A stretch of 64,000 nucleotides of DNA from Streptomyces cinnamoneus (GCF_014650495.1 NZ_BMVB01000011.1:162200-226199); one strand, 5' to 3'. Counted from the stretch's first letter, positions 54,345 through 63,735 are shown. A program made the numbers and translations. Notes: generated by a model not told the origin, from the letters alone.

Positions 54345-54987
54345 GAACCGAGTGATCAAGGTGCTGCTGGTGGACGACCACCAGGTGGTCCGCAGGGGCC
54401 TGCGCACCTTCCTGGAGGTCCAGGACGACATCGAGGTGGTGGGGGAGGCCGCCGACGGCGCCGAGGGCGTCGAGCGCGCCGAGGAGCTGCGCCCGGACGT
54501 CGTCCTCATGGACGTGAAGATGCCCGGCACGGACGGCATCGAGGCGCTGCGCAGGCTCCGGGAGCTGGCCAACCCGGCCCGGGTGCTGATCGTCACGAGC
54601 TTCACCGAGCAGCGCACGGTGATCCCCGCCCTGCGGGCCGGTGCGGCCGGTTACGTCTACAAGGACGTGGACCCGGACGCCCTGGCCGGTGCCATCAGGT
54701 CCGTGCACGCCGGGCACGTCCTGCTGCAGCCGGAGGTGGCCGAGGCCCTGCTGTCCCAGGACGACGCGGGCGGCGGGGGCCAGGGCAGGGGCAACGCGCT
54801 CACCGAGCGGGAGCGCGAGGTGCTCGCCCTGATCGCGGACGGCCGCTCCAACCGGGAGATCGCCCGGGCGCTGGTGCTGTCGGAGAAGACCGTCAAGACG
54901 CACGTCTCGAACATCCTGATGAAGCTCGACCTCGCCGACCGCACCCAGGCGGCGCTGTGGGCCGTCCGCCAGGGCATCGGCGCCTGA
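54337..54987 (+). CDS. LuxR/NarL-type response regulator
   Basis: This 216-aa regulator has a receiver domain with the phosphorylation site in DVVLMDVKMPGTDG (about residue 60) and KDVDPDALAGAIRSV. The C-terminal LuxR helix-turn-helix reads LTEREREVLALIADGRSNRE. It is the partner of the GAF kinase gene, which it overlaps by 8 bp. It presumably controls the divergent nitroreductase gene, though this is inference. Confidence 0.93.
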   Translation: MAENRVIKVLLVDDHQVVRRGLRTFLEVQDDIEVVGEAADGAEGVERAEELRPDVVLMDVKMPGTDGIEALRRLRELANPARVLIVTSFTEQRTVIPALRAGAAGYVYKDVDPDALAGAIRSVHAGHVLLQPEVAEALLSQDDAGGGGQGRGNALTEREREVLALIADGRSNREIARALVLSEKTVKTHVSNILMKLDLADRTQAALWAVRQGIGA

Positions 54988-55173
54988 GACCGGGGTCCCG
55001 GGGCCGGTTGCGGAACGTCGCGTTCTGATCAGAGATTCATGCGGTCGTGTGATAACCGACCTGGCGGCGCAACCCGAATGGCCCTGGCCCGTTTTCCATG
55101 GCGTAACCGCGGCGGCTGGCCGTGGCGACGCTCTGGCAGAACACTCAGGAAGGTCACAGGAAGAGTGAAGAAC

Positions 55174-55410
55174 ATGAAGAAGGCCGCTGCTGTCACGCTC
55201 GCCGTGGGCGGTCTCGCCCTCGCCGGTGCCGGTGCCGCCTCCGCGCACGGCGGGCACGGCGCGGACGGCGTGGCGAAGAACTCGCCCGGCGTCGTCTCCG
55301 GCAACGTCGTCCAGGTCCCCGTCGAGGTCCCGGTCAACGTCTGCGGCAACACCGTCAGCGTGGTCGGCCTGTTCAACACGGCGGCCGGCAACACCTGCGT
55401 CAACGAGTAA
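55174..55410 (+). CDS. Short chaplin
   Basis: This 78-aa exported protein has a signal peptide (KKAAAVTLAVGGLALAGAGAASA) and one chaplin domain, NSPGVVSGNVVQVPVEVPVN, with two Cys (VNVCGNT and GNTCVNE). Chaplins self-assemble into amyloid-like fibres that coat aerial hyphae and spores. The two cysteines distinguish it from ChpE. It is the first of a tandem pair. Confidence 0.93.
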   Translation: MKKAAAVTLAVGGLALAGAGAASAHGGHGADGVAKNSPGVVSGNVVQVPVEVPVNVCGNTVSVVGLFNTAAGNTCVNE

Positions 55411-55436
55411 TCAGCACCTCCTCACCCCGAGGTGCG

Positions 55437-55463
55437 GTCGGCTCCGCCTCCGGCGGAGCCGAC
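55437..55463 (+). terminator. Hairpin after the first chaplin
   Basis: GTCGGCTCCGCC (55437-55448) pairs perfectly with GGCGGAGCCGAC (55452-55463), with loop TCC. It lies 27 bp after the chaplin stop and may limit read-through into the second chaplin. Confidence 0.8.
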
Positions 55464-55600
55464 ATCCGAGGGTGATGAATCGTCCGAATGAGGGCAAAAA
55501 CCGCCGATGACCGTGCCGTCGGCGGTGTGTTGGCGTTCATCAGTGTGCAGGGCCCGTGGCAGGGCCCGACCAGGTCAGTCATCAAAAGGAAGACCACCAC

Positions 55601-55990
55601 ATGAACACTGCCAAGAAGGCCGCCCTCGCTCTGGCCGCCGCAGGTGTCGCTGTCAGCGCCTCCGTCGTGCCCGCCTTCGCCAGCGACGGCGACTTCGACG
55701 GAGCTCTGGCCTCCGGCGTCGCGAAGGGCTCCCCGGGCGTCGTGTCGGGCAATGTCATCCAGGTGCCGATCGACATCCCGATCAACATCTGCGGGAACAC
55801 CATCGACATCATCGCCCTGCTCAACCCGACGTTCGGGAACACCTGCGTCAACGGCGGTCACCGCGAGACCCACCACGAGACCCACCACGAGAGCCACCAT
55901 CACCACCACGGTGGGAACGACCGCGGTCACCACGACGACGGTGGCCACCACGACGACGGTGGTCACCACCACCACGAGGGTGGTCACTAA
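55601..55990 (+). CDS. Chaplin with histidine-rich C-terminal tail
   Basis: This 129-aa protein has a signal peptide (AALALAAAGVAVSASVVPAFA). A chaplin domain follows (SPGVVSGNVIQVPIDIPINI), with two Cys in NICGNT and GNTCVN. Then comes a 45-residue tail that no usual chaplin has. It contains 19 His with Gly, Asp and Glu in repeated units such as ETHHETHHESHHHHH and HHDDGGHHDDGGHHHH. Such tails bind Ni, Cu or Zn. AAAGGAAGA lies 10 bp before the ATG. The tail is in frame with the domain and ends in a normal TAA. Confidence 0.93.
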   Translation: MNTAKKAALALAAAGVAVSASVVPAFASDGDFDGALASGVAKGSPGVVSGNVIQVPIDIPINICGNTIDIIALLNPTFGNTCVNGGHRETHHETHHESHHHHHGGNDRGHHDDGGHHDDGGHHHHEGGH

Positions 55991-56036
55991 GGACTGACGC
56001 TCCGCGCCCCTGCGGGGGCGTACGAGCGCACAGCGG

Positions 56037-56070
56037 GAAGGCCCCGCGGACCGCGGTCCGCGGGGCCTTC
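56037..56070. terminator. 34-bp palindrome after the chaplin pair
   Basis: A perfect 34-bp palindrome, beginning GAAGGCCCCGCGG and ending CCGCGGGGCCTTC, lies between the chaplin gene and the convergent gene at 56092-56898. It is a likely bidirectional terminator. Confidence 0.8.
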
Positions 56071-56091
56071 GCGTACCCGGAGCCGGTGTCG

Positions 56092-56898
56092 TCAGTCCCG
56101 GCGCCGGCCCCGCTCCTCCACCATGGCGTTGTACGCCGCCACCTGCGCCCGCCGGGCCGTGCGCTCCACCGGCCGCAACGCCGCCGCCCGCGCCGCGATC
56201 TCCGAGGCGCTCACCGCGCCGCCGTGCTCCCGGCCCTCGCGGTCCCCGGGCTCGTACGCGATCGCGATCAGCGCCCCGACCCGCTGCGCCAGCTCCAGCA
56301 CCCGCACCGCCCGCGGCGGGTACCCCGGCGCGAGTACCTCCCGGCCGCGCTCGGCCCGCGCCCGGTACGCCTCCAGCGCCGCCTCGGCCACCGGGCCCGA
56401 GCCGGCCACGTCCAGCCGGGTGAGCACCTCGGTCGCGTCCCGCAGTGCCTCCGCCAGCTCCCGCTCGGCCTCCGACAGCGACGGCACGTCCGCCGGAGCG
56501 GCCTCGCGCACGGGCAGGCAGTGCCAGACCACCTCCACGTGCACATCGCCGGCGGGCCCGGCCTCGGACACCTCCGGCACGAGCCCCAGCGCGGCGCCCT
56601 GGGCGATCACCGCTTCCTCGGCCTCCAGGGCGCGCGCGTTGAACTCCGGGGGCCCGCTCAGTCCCAGCGGGTGCCCGGGGGCCGGCAACGCCAGGCGCAG
56701 CCCCGTCGCCCCGAGGGCGCGCAGGCGCCCCAGGGCCAGGGTGAGTCCCACCGGACCCGACTCGCCGGGCAGACCGGCGACACGGTGGACCGCGTCACGT
56801 CCGGTGATGTGGTGCGCTGCGTCATCCGGGGCGACAAATCCGGCAAGAAGGGCATTTCCCCACGCGGTGAGCCGTCCTGAGCGATGTTCATCGAGCAT
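56092..56898 (-). CDS. Conserved hypothetical protein
   Basis: This 268-aa protein opens HRSGRLTAWGNALLAGFVAPD and has LRLALPAPGHPLGLSGPPEFN. A long Ala/Arg/Glu-rich helical C-terminal half includes ELAEALRDATEVLTRLDVAG. No signal peptide or known active site is visible, and I do not recognise the family. ATG 56898 is divergent from the ABC ATPase gene. Confidence 0.78.
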   Translation of the reverse strand: MLDEHRSGRLTAWGNALLAGFVAPDDAAHHITGRDAVHRVAGLPGESGPVGLTLALGRLRALGATGLRLALPAPGHPLGLSGPPEFNARALEAEEAVIAQGAALGLVPEVSEAGPAGDVHVEVVWHCLPVREAAPADVPSLSEAERELAEALRDATEVLTRLDVAGSGPVAEAALEAYRARAERGREVLAPGYPPRAVRVLELAQRVGALIAIAYEPGDREGREHGGAVSASEIAARAAALRPVERTARRAQVAAYNAMVEERGRRRD

Positions 56899-57008
56899 GG
56901 CCCCCAGCCTAAGGACTGGCGCCGATGACCGGTGGCGTAGGTTTTTCCTTGGGGGCTGCGCCGACAGGCGCAAGCGACGACGCGACTGCAATGGGAGACA
57001 ACGCGCTC

Positions 57009-57800
<792 letters not shown>

Positions 57801-57870
57801 CCGCCGGGGGGCGGATCCGAGCCCCTCGGCGCCCTGTCCGCGGGGCGGCCCACGCCCCTACCATGACCAT

Positions 57871-58293
57871 GTGGACACATGGGTGTGGTGGCTCGTGGCC
57901 GCCGTCGGGCTGGGCATTCCCCTGGTCGTCACCGCGATGCCGGAGTTCGGCATGTTCGCGGTCGGCGCCGTCGCCGCCGCGATCACGGCGGCCCTGCACG
58001 GCGGCATGGTGGCCCAGGTCGTGGTCTTCGCCGTCGTCTCCGTCGCCCTCATCGCGGTCGTGCGCCCGATCGCCAACCGGCAGCGTTCCCGCCGGCCCGA
58101 GCTCAAGTCGGGCATCGACGCCCTCAGGGGCCGCCAGGCCGTCGTCCTGGAGCGGGTCGACGGCAGCGGCGGCCGCATCAAGCTGGCCGGGGAGATCTGG
58201 TCCGCGCGCGCCCTCGACGAGGAGCGGGCCTACGAGGTGGGGCAGCACGTGGACGTGGTCGAGATCGACGGCGCGACGGCCGTCGTGATGTGA
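57871..58293 (+). CDS. NfeD family membrane protein
   Basis: This 140-aa protein has two or three membrane helices (WVWWLVAAVGLGIPLVVTAM, then MVAQVVVFAVVSVALIAVV). The C-terminal OB-fold-like NfeD domain reads LRGRQAVVLERVDGSGGRIKLAGEIW. NfeD proteins act with SPFH proteins in membrane quality control; the SPFH gene is next (171-bp gap). GTG 57871 starts it. Confidence 0.9.
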   Translation: MDTWVWWLVAAVGLGIPLVVTAMPEFGMFAVGAVAAAITAALHGGMVAQVVVFAVVSVALIAVVRPIANRQRSRRPELKSGIDALRGRQAVVLERVDGSGGRIKLAGEIWSARALDEERAYEVGQHVDVVEIDGATAVVM

Positions 58294-58463
58294 AGGCCGG
58301 AACCGTCGCCATGTGGACGAGTCGGCCTCAACGGCTGCACGCCGGCACCGGGTTCTGAAAGACTCCACCACGACGATCAACCGCCGGCGACCGGCGGCCA
58401 CCGCCGCGATCGACGACAGGCCCGATCACCACAACGACAACGGCACGGGGAGCTGGAGCCACG

Positions 58464-59411
58464 ATGGAACCGATCATCATCGTCCTGATCATCCTGGTGG
58501 TGCTCGTCTTCATCGCCCTCATGAAGACGGTGCAGGTCATCCCACAGGCCAGCGCCGCGATCGTCGAGCGCTTCGGCCGCTACACCCGCACCCTCAACGC
58601 GGGCCTGAACATCGTCGTCCCGTTCATCGACTCCATCCGCAACCGCATCGACCTCCGCGAGCAGGTCGTGCCGTTCCCGCCGCAGCCGGTCATCACCCAG
58701 GACAACCTCGTCGTCAACATCGACACCGTCATCTACTACCAGGTGACCGACGCCCGTGCGGCGACGTACGAGGTCTCCAGCTTCATCCAGGCCATCGAGC
58801 AGCTCACCGTCACCACCCTGCGCAACATCATCGGCGGCATGGACCTGGAGCGGACGCTCACCTCCCGCGAGGAGATCAACGCCGCCCTCCGCGGCGTCCT
58901 GGACGAGGCCACCGGCAAGTGGGGCATCCGCGTCAACCGCGTCGAGCTCAAGGCCATCGAGCCGCCCACCTCCATCCAGGACTCGATGGAGAAGCAGATG
59001 CGCGCCGACCGCGACAAGCGCGCCGCGATCCTCACCGCCGAGGGCATCCGCCAGTCGCAGATCCTCACGGCCGAGGGCGAGAAGCAGTCCGCGATCCTGC
59101 GCGCCGAGGGCGAGGCCCGCGCCGCCGCACTCCGTGCCGAGGGCGAGGCCCAGGCGATCCGCACGGTCTTCGAGTCCATCCACGCCGGCGACGCCGACGA
59201 GAAGCTGCTCGCCTACCAGTACCTCCAGATGCTCCCGAAGATCGCCGAGGGCGACGCCAACAAGCTCTGGATCGTGCCCAGCGAGATCGGCGACGCCCTC
59301 AAGGGACTCAGCGGCGCCGTCGGCAACTTCGGCCCCATGACCGGCGGCGGAGGCGGTGGCACCAAGCCCGCGAAGGAGAGCCCGCGCCGCGAGCGGCCCA
59401 CCATCGACTGA
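58464..59411 (+). CDS. SPFH/Band 7 (stomatin-like) protein
   Basis: This 315-aa protein has an N-terminal membrane hairpin (IIIVLIILVVLVFIALM) and the SPFH domain (QVIPQASAAIVERFGRYTRTL, RNRIDLREQVVPFPPQPV). A coiled-coil C-terminal half with repeated AEGE (RAEGEARAAALRAEGEAQAI) follows. These scaffold microdomains with NfeD. It starts 171 bp after the NfeD gene. Confidence 0.93.
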   Translation: MEPIIIVLIILVVLVFIALMKTVQVIPQASAAIVERFGRYTRTLNAGLNIVVPFIDSIRNRIDLREQVVPFPPQPVITQDNLVVNIDTVIYYQVTDARAATYEVSSFIQAIEQLTVTTLRNIIGGMDLERTLTSREEINAALRGVLDEATGKWGIRVNRVELKAIEPPTSIQDSMEKQMRADRDKRAAILTAEGIRQSQILTAEGEKQSAILRAEGEARAAALRAEGEAQAIRTVFESIHAGDADEKLLAYQYLQMLPKIAEGDANKLWIVPSEIGDALKGLSGAVGNFGPMTGGGGGGTKPAKESPRRERPTID

Positions 59412-59523
59412 GCCGCCCACGGCCCGCTTCCCTGTTCAGGTTTGACCCATCTCATGCATGATCAGTGCGGCCCCCCGACCTCTGATGGCGGGGAGGCGAC
59501 ACACTGACCTGAAGGAGATGGCC

Positions 59524-60291
59524 TTGTCCATCTGGGAAGCACTCGCGGTCCTCGCCGCCGGCGTCGGCGCGGGCACCATCAACACCATCGTCGGCTCGGG
59601 CACCCTCTTCACCTTCCCGGTGCTCCTCGCCACCGGACTGCCCCCGATCACCGCCAACGTCTCCAACACCCTCGGCCTCGTACCGGGCAACTTCAGCGGC
59701 GCCATCGGCTACCGCCACGAACTGCGCGGCCAGCGACGCCGCGTCATCCGCTTCGGCATCGTCGGGCTCATCGGCGGCCTGGCCGGCGCGATCCTCCTGC
59801 TCGCACTCCCGTCGAAGGCGTTCGACGCGATCGTGCCCGCCCTGATCGCCCTCGCCCTCGTCCTGGTCGTCCTGCAGCCCCGGCTCGCCCGCGCCCTCGC
59901 CCGCCGCCACGAGCGCAACGGCACCGAGGCCCCCAGCGACGGCGGCCCCGCCCTCCTCGCCGGACTGCTCGTCGCCAGCGCCTACGGCGGCTACTTCGGC
60001 GCGGCCCAGGGCGTCATGTACCTCTCCCTCATGGGCGTCCTGCTCAACGACGAACTCCAGCGCATCAACGCCCTCAAGAACGTCATCGGCGTCGTCGTCA
60101 ACAGCGTCGCCGCGCTCTTCTTCGTCTTCGTCGCCGACGTCGACTGGACCGCCGTCGTGCTCATCGCCGTCGGCTCCACCGTCGGCGGTCAGATAGGCGC
60201 CAGGATCGGCCGCCGCCTCTCGCCCACCGTCCTGCGCGGCGTCATCGTCGCCGTCGGCATCGTGGCGATCGTCCAGATGCTTCTCAAGTAG
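59524..60291 (+). CDS. TSUP/TauE-type sulfite exporter family permease
   Basis: This 255-aa membrane protein has two homologous halves (AGVGAGTINTIVGSGTLFTF near the N-terminus, AAQGVMYLSLMGVLL later) with about eight helices, typical of the TauE/SafE family. TTG 59524 is chosen because AAGGAG sits 6 bp upstream; the ATG at 59518 would lie on that ribosome site. It transports an organic or inorganic anion, not defined here. Confidence 0.88.
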   Translation: MSIWEALAVLAAGVGAGTINTIVGSGTLFTFPVLLATGLPPITANVSNTLGLVPGNFSGAIGYRHELRGQRRRVIRFGIVGLIGGLAGAILLLALPSKAFDAIVPALIALALVLVVLQPRLARALARRHERNGTEAPSDGGPALLAGLLVASAYGGYFGAAQGVMYLSLMGVLLNDELQRINALKNVIGVVVNSVAALFFVFVADVDWTAVVLIAVGSTVGGQIGARIGRRLSPTVLRGVIVAVGIVAIVQMLLK

Positions 60292-60330
60292 CGGCAGCCC
60301 ACGAGAAGCGGACGCTGCACGGAAGGGGGC

Positions 60331-60375
60331 AACGCTCCGGGCCCTTCCCCCGTGGACACACGGGCCCGGAGCGTT
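60331..60375 (+). terminator. Hairpin terminator of the permease gene
   Basis: AACGCTCCGGGCCC (60331-60344) pairs with GGGCCCGGAGCGTT (60362-60375) around a 17-nt loop. It lies about 40 bp after the permease stop. The rest of the gap to 60581 shows no gene. Confidence 0.8.
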
Positions 60376-60581
60376 CGGCGGCGGACGCGGCCACCCGGCA
60401 CCCGGGCCGGACTCCGGCAGACGGCCGGCGCACACGCGCCCCGCCGTCCCCGCCACTGCGGTGTCCGCCACCCGACGGCCATGCGGAGCCGCCGGTCAAG
60501 CACCACCACTGTGCGATCCGGGAGCGGCGGGACGCAACGGAATTTCCGGTCGCCCACGCGCGCCTGACGGGGCGTACGGAG

Positions 60582-61130
60582 TCAGCCCGCGGCCGGCGCC
60601 TCGTACTCGCCGATCAGCTGCGCCCGCGCAAGCGCGTGGAAGCGCAGGTGGAAGCCCACCACCGCCGGCGTGGCGTCCGCATCCGGCCCCAGCTTCTCCT
60701 GGTCCACCGCGTACACCGTGAACACGTACCGGTGCGGCCCGTCCCCGGGCGGCGGCGCGGCGCCACCGAAGTCCCGCGTCCCGTAGTCGTTGCGCACATG
60801 CACCGCGCCCTCGGGAAGCCCCTTCATGTCACCGCTGCCGGCACCGGTGGGAAGCTCGGTCACCGTCGTCGGGATGTCGAACAGCACCCAGTGCCAGAAC
60901 CCGCTGCCCGTCGGCGCGTCCGGGTCGAAACACGTCACGGCGAAGCTCTTCGTCTCCGGGGGGAAGCCGTCCCAGCGCAGCTCGGGCGAGACGTTCCCCC
61001 CGGCATACACCTGATCGTCCTTCAGCTTCGCGCCCAGCGCCACGTCATCGCTCACCACGGCGAACGAGGGCACCGGCGGATGAAAATCGTGGGGCAGCGG
61101 TCGTCGCTTCTGCTCGGACACGTCGGACAC
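60582..61130 (-). CDS. YbhB/YbcL family (PEBP-like) protein
   Basis: This 182-aa protein has the phosphatidylethanolamine-binding-like signature FDPDAPTGSGFWHWVLFDIP and the conserved YVFTVYAVD. These are soluble ligand-binding proteins called Raf-kinase-inhibitor-like. GTG 61130 is chosen because GGAGG lies 7 bp upstream. It is monocistronic and divergent from the RNase gene. Confidence 0.9.
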   Translation of the reverse strand: MSDVSEQKRRPLPHDFHPPVPSFAVVSDDVALGAKLKDDQVYAGGNVSPELRWDGFPPETKSFAVTCFDPDAPTGSGFWHWVLFDIPTTVTELPTGAGSGDMKGLPEGAVHVRNDYGTRDFGGAAPPPGDGPHRYVFTVYAVDQEKLGPDADATPAVVGFHLRFHALARAQLIGEYEAPAAG

Positions 61131-61198
61131 TGGGACACCTCCAGTACGCGCGGACAGATGAAAGCGCCAGCCTAACGAGGGCACGGCGGATGGAGGCA

Positions 61199-61222
61199 CC
61201 TCCCAGCGGCAGCTGGGGGAGG
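61199..61222. repeat. Second copy of the palindromic dispersed element
   Basis: CCTCCCAGC and GCTGGGGGAGG form an inverted repeat, whose right half matches the AGCTGGGGGAGG core of the element at 3597-3660. Here it lies in the gap between the PEBP and RNase genes. Two copies in 64 kb suggest a dispersed family. Confidence 0.55.
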
Positions 61223-61321
61223 ACTGCGACCATATGGAGTGTGCTTCATGTACTTCGACAAAAAGGACGACAGCGACCGCGACGGCACGGAGCGGAACAC
61301 CGACGACCGGCGAGCCGCCTC

Positions 61322-61720
61322 GTGCGCGCGCTGACCGTCCTGCTGACCGCCCTGCCCCTCCTGCTCCTTCCCGCATGCTCCCCGGGAAACCAGAAAACGG
61401 AGAAGACCTCCTCCGCCACGGTGCCCTCCTGGGCGAAGGGCATGAAGACCGTCACCGAGGACCGGCTGCCCCCCGAGGCCCGCCGTACCCTCGAACTCAT
61501 CGCCAAGGGCGGCCCCTTCCCCTACGAGAAGGACGGCGCCGTCTTCGGCAACTACGAGAACCGCCTCCCCCGGCAGGCCCGCGGCTACTACCACGAGTAC
61601 ACCGTCCCCACCCCCGGCTCCCGCAACCGCGGCGCCCGACGCATCATCACCGGGGAACACGCCGAACGCTTCTACACCAGCGACCACTACCAGACCTTCG
61701 AAGCGGTGGTGCACCCATGA
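61322..61720 (+). CDS. Secreted guanyl-type ribonuclease (RNase Sa/barnase-like), probable lipoprotein
   Basis: This 132-aa protein has a signal with a possible lipobox (ALPLLLLPAC). A microbial ribonuclease domain follows with GYYHEYTV (catalytic Glu), RGARRII (catalytic Arg) and TSDHYQTFEAVVHP (catalytic His), as in RNase Sa. GTG 61322 is the start. Its stop overlaps the barstar ATG as ATGA, so the toxin and its inhibitor are co-translated. Confidence 0.9.
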   Translation: MRALTVLLTALPLLLLPACSPGNQKTEKTSSATVPSWAKGMKTVTEDRLPPEARRTLELIAKGGPFPYEKDGAVFGNYENRLPRQARGYYHEYTVPTPGSRNRGARRIITGEHAERFYTSDHYQTFEAVVHP

Positions 61721-62148
61721 CCGGCCCGCTGCCCGCCCCCGGACTCCCCGCAGTCCTCCAGGGCTCCACACCCCCCGGCGTCTACCGCCTTCCCCCCACC
61801 GACGCGCCCTCGGACGTCATGGCGCTCGCCACCCGCGCCGACTGGAAGGGGGCCTGGCTACGGCTCGACGGCGTCCACGACAAGGCCGCCTTCCTCGCCC
61901 GCTGCGCAGAGGACCTGGACTTCCCCGACTGGTTCGGCCACAACTGGGACGCCCTCGCCGACTGCCTCACCGACCTCTCCTGGTGGCGGGAGACCGGCCA
62001 CCCCCGCGGCTTCCTGCTGCTGGCGGAGGACTGGGACACCTTCCGCAAGGGCGCCCCGGCCGACGCCCGCACGGCAGAGGCCGTCCTCGGCGAGGCCGTC
62101 GACTTCTGGGCCGGCAAGGACGCGCCCCTGACGGTGCTGCTGGGCTGA
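61717..62148 (+). CDS. Barstar family RNase inhibitor
   Basis: This 143-aa cytoplasmic protein has the barstar motif FPDWFGHNWDALADCLTDLSW and WLRLDGVHDKAAFLARCAEDL (each in part). It would bind the RNase encoded immediately upstream, protecting the producer. The ATG overlaps the RNase stop. The N-terminal 40 residues are variable. Confidence 0.93.
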   Translation: MTGPLPAPGLPAVLQGSTPPGVYRLPPTDAPSDVMALATRADWKGAWLRLDGVHDKAAFLARCAEDLDFPDWFGHNWDALADCLTDLSWWRETGHPRGFLLLAEDWDTFRKGAPADARTAEAVLGEAVDFWAGKDAPLTVLLG

Positions 62149-62155
62149 ACGACCC

Positions 62156-62179
62156 GTGGGGCCCCACGCGGGGCCCCAC
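62156..62179 (+). terminator. Hairpin between barstar and Spo0M genes
   Basis: GTGGGGCCCC (62156-62165) pairs with GGGGCCCCAC (62170-62179), with loop ACGC, between the convergent barstar and Spo0M-like genes. Short GACCCTCC repeats follow. Confidence 0.8.
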
Positions 62180-62234
62180 GACCTTCCCCGGGAACGACCC
62201 TCCGGGGGAAACGACCCTCCCCGGGAGGAGGGGA

Positions 62235-63017
62235 TCAGAACCAGTTGCGCTTCCCGCCGACCTCGGCGAGCCACTGGTTGAGGTAGGCGGCCCAGTCGGT
62301 CTGCGCGTACGCGTGCAGGTCCACCGTGAACGACCGGTAGGTGTCGCTGCCCGAGCCGAACATCCCCGGCTTCTTGTCCATCTCCAGCACGACGTCCATC
62401 TCACGGCCGTCCGCGACGAACGACAGCTCGACCTCGTTCAGCCCCCGGTACTGCGACGGGGCGTGGAACTCGATCTCCTGGTAGAACGGCAGCCGCTGCC
62501 GCGTCCCGCTGATGTGCCCCTTTTCGAGGTCGGCGCTCTTGAAGGAGAAGCCCAGCTGCCCGAAGGCGTCGAGAATGGCCTGCTGCGCGGGGACCGGGTG
62601 GACGTTCACCGGATCGAGGTCCCCGGAGTCCACGGCACGGGCGATCGCCAGGTGCGTCGTCACGCCCACGCTCATCCCCGTCAGGTGCCGGCCCAGGAAG
62701 GTCGTGATCGGCGTCTCCCAGGGAATCTCCAGCCCGAACGGCACCGAGTGCACCGCTCCCGGCTGCACCTCGAACGCCCCGCCGAGCTGGACGCGCGTGA
62801 ACTCGATGTCCTGCTTGTACTCGCCGTCCTCGCCCTCCACCTCGACCCGGGCCTGCAGACCCACGGAGAGCCCCTCGATCTGCTGAGCGACGGTGCCGCC
62901 CTGAATGCGCACCTCACCCTGCGCCACGCCACCCGGGACCACGTTCTCCTCGAACAGCACCGTCTCGACGGACGCGCCGCCCGCACCGAGGCTCGCCATG
63001 AGCTTCTTGAAAACCAC
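62235..63017 (-). CDS. spo0M: Sporulation control protein Spo0M family
   Basis: This 260-aa arrestin-fold protein has VFKKLMASLGAGGASVETVL and GVAQGEVRIQGGTVAQQIEG near the N-terminus, and HSVPFGLEIPWETPITTFLG mid-chain. In Bacillus, Spo0M is linked to sporulation, though its role in Streptomyces is less clear. GTG 63017, with GGAGGAAGAG upstream, is used. It is convergent with the barstar gene. Confidence 0.9.
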   Translation of the reverse strand: MVFKKLMASLGAGGASVETVLFEENVVPGGVAQGEVRIQGGTVAQQIEGLSVGLQARVEVEGEDGEYKQDIEFTRVQLGGAFEVQPGAVHSVPFGLEIPWETPITTFLGRHLTGMSVGVTTHLAIARAVDSGDLDPVNVHPVPAQQAILDAFGQLGFSFKSADLEKGHISGTRQRLPFYQEIEFHAPSQYRGLNEVELSFVADGREMDVVLEMDKKPGMFGSGSDTYRSFTVDLHAYAQTDWAAYLNQWLAEVGGKRNWF

Positions 63018-63072
63018 TGCGCTCTTCCTCCCCGGACCCGCCTTCCGGGCCCTTCCAGTACGCTCGACCGGC

Positions 63073-63735
63073 ATGATTGCCGCGCCTGACCGTATGCCAC
63101 TCGCCCGGGAGTTCTTCGACCGTCCCGTCCTGGAGGTCGCCCCCGAGCTCCTCGGCCGCACCCTCGTCCGGACGAGCCCCGAAGGACAGATCGAGCTCCG
63201 CATCACCGAGGTGGAGGCATACGCGGGCGAGGCCGACCCCGGGTCCCACGCCTACCGCGGCCGCACGGAGCGGAACGCATCGATGTTCGGGCCTCCCGGT
63301 CACGCCTACGTCTACTTCATCTACGGCATGTGGTTCAGCCTGAACCTCGTCTGCGGCCCCGAAGGGACCGCCAGCGGTGTGCTGCTCCGGGCCGGCGAGG
63401 TGATCAAGGGCGTCGACCTCGCCCGCGAGCGCCGCCCGAAGGCCCGCCGCGACCGCGAGCTGGCCCAGGGACCGGCGCGCCTCGCCACGGCCCTCGACGT
63501 GGACCGCGCACTGAACGGCACGGACGTGTGCGCCGGCCCCGGCGCCCCGCTGTCGGTCCTGGAGGGCACCCCCGTCCCGGCCCGCCGGGTACGGAGGGGA
63601 CCCCGTACGGGCGTCGGCGGCGAGGGCGCGACCCACCCCTGGCGCTTCTGGACGGACGGCGACCCGACGGTCAGTCCCTACCGCGCCCACGTGCCGCGGG
63701 ACAGGAGTAAGGGCAGGCAGCAGGCGGGTGCTTGA
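63073..63735 (+). CDS. DNA-3-methyladenine glycosylase (Aag/MPG family)
   Basis: This 220-aa repair enzyme removes alkylated purines. It has the family core RITEVEAYAGEADPGSHAYRG, MFGPPGHAYVYFIYGMWFSLN and the C-terminal region GDPTVSPYRAHV (each in part). ATG 63073 starts it; ATG 63094 is possible. A housekeeping promoter -35 box overlaps its stop codon. Confidence 0.93.
   Translation: MIAAPDRMPLAREFFDRPVLEVAPELLGRTLVRTSPEGQIELRITEVEAYAGEADPGSHAYRGRTERNASMFGPPGHAYVYFIYGMWFSLNLVCGPEGTASGVLLRAGEVIKGVDLARERRPKARRDRELAQGPARLATALDVDRALNGTDVCAGPGAPLSVLEGTPVPARRVRRGPRTGVGGEGATHPWRFWTDGDPTVSPYRAHVPRDRSKGRQQAGA

Noticed and set aside
61248..61334. 28-codon ORF before the RNase gene
   Set aside because: It has no clear ribosome site and is out of frame with the RNase; its end overlaps the GTG by chance or weak coupling only.
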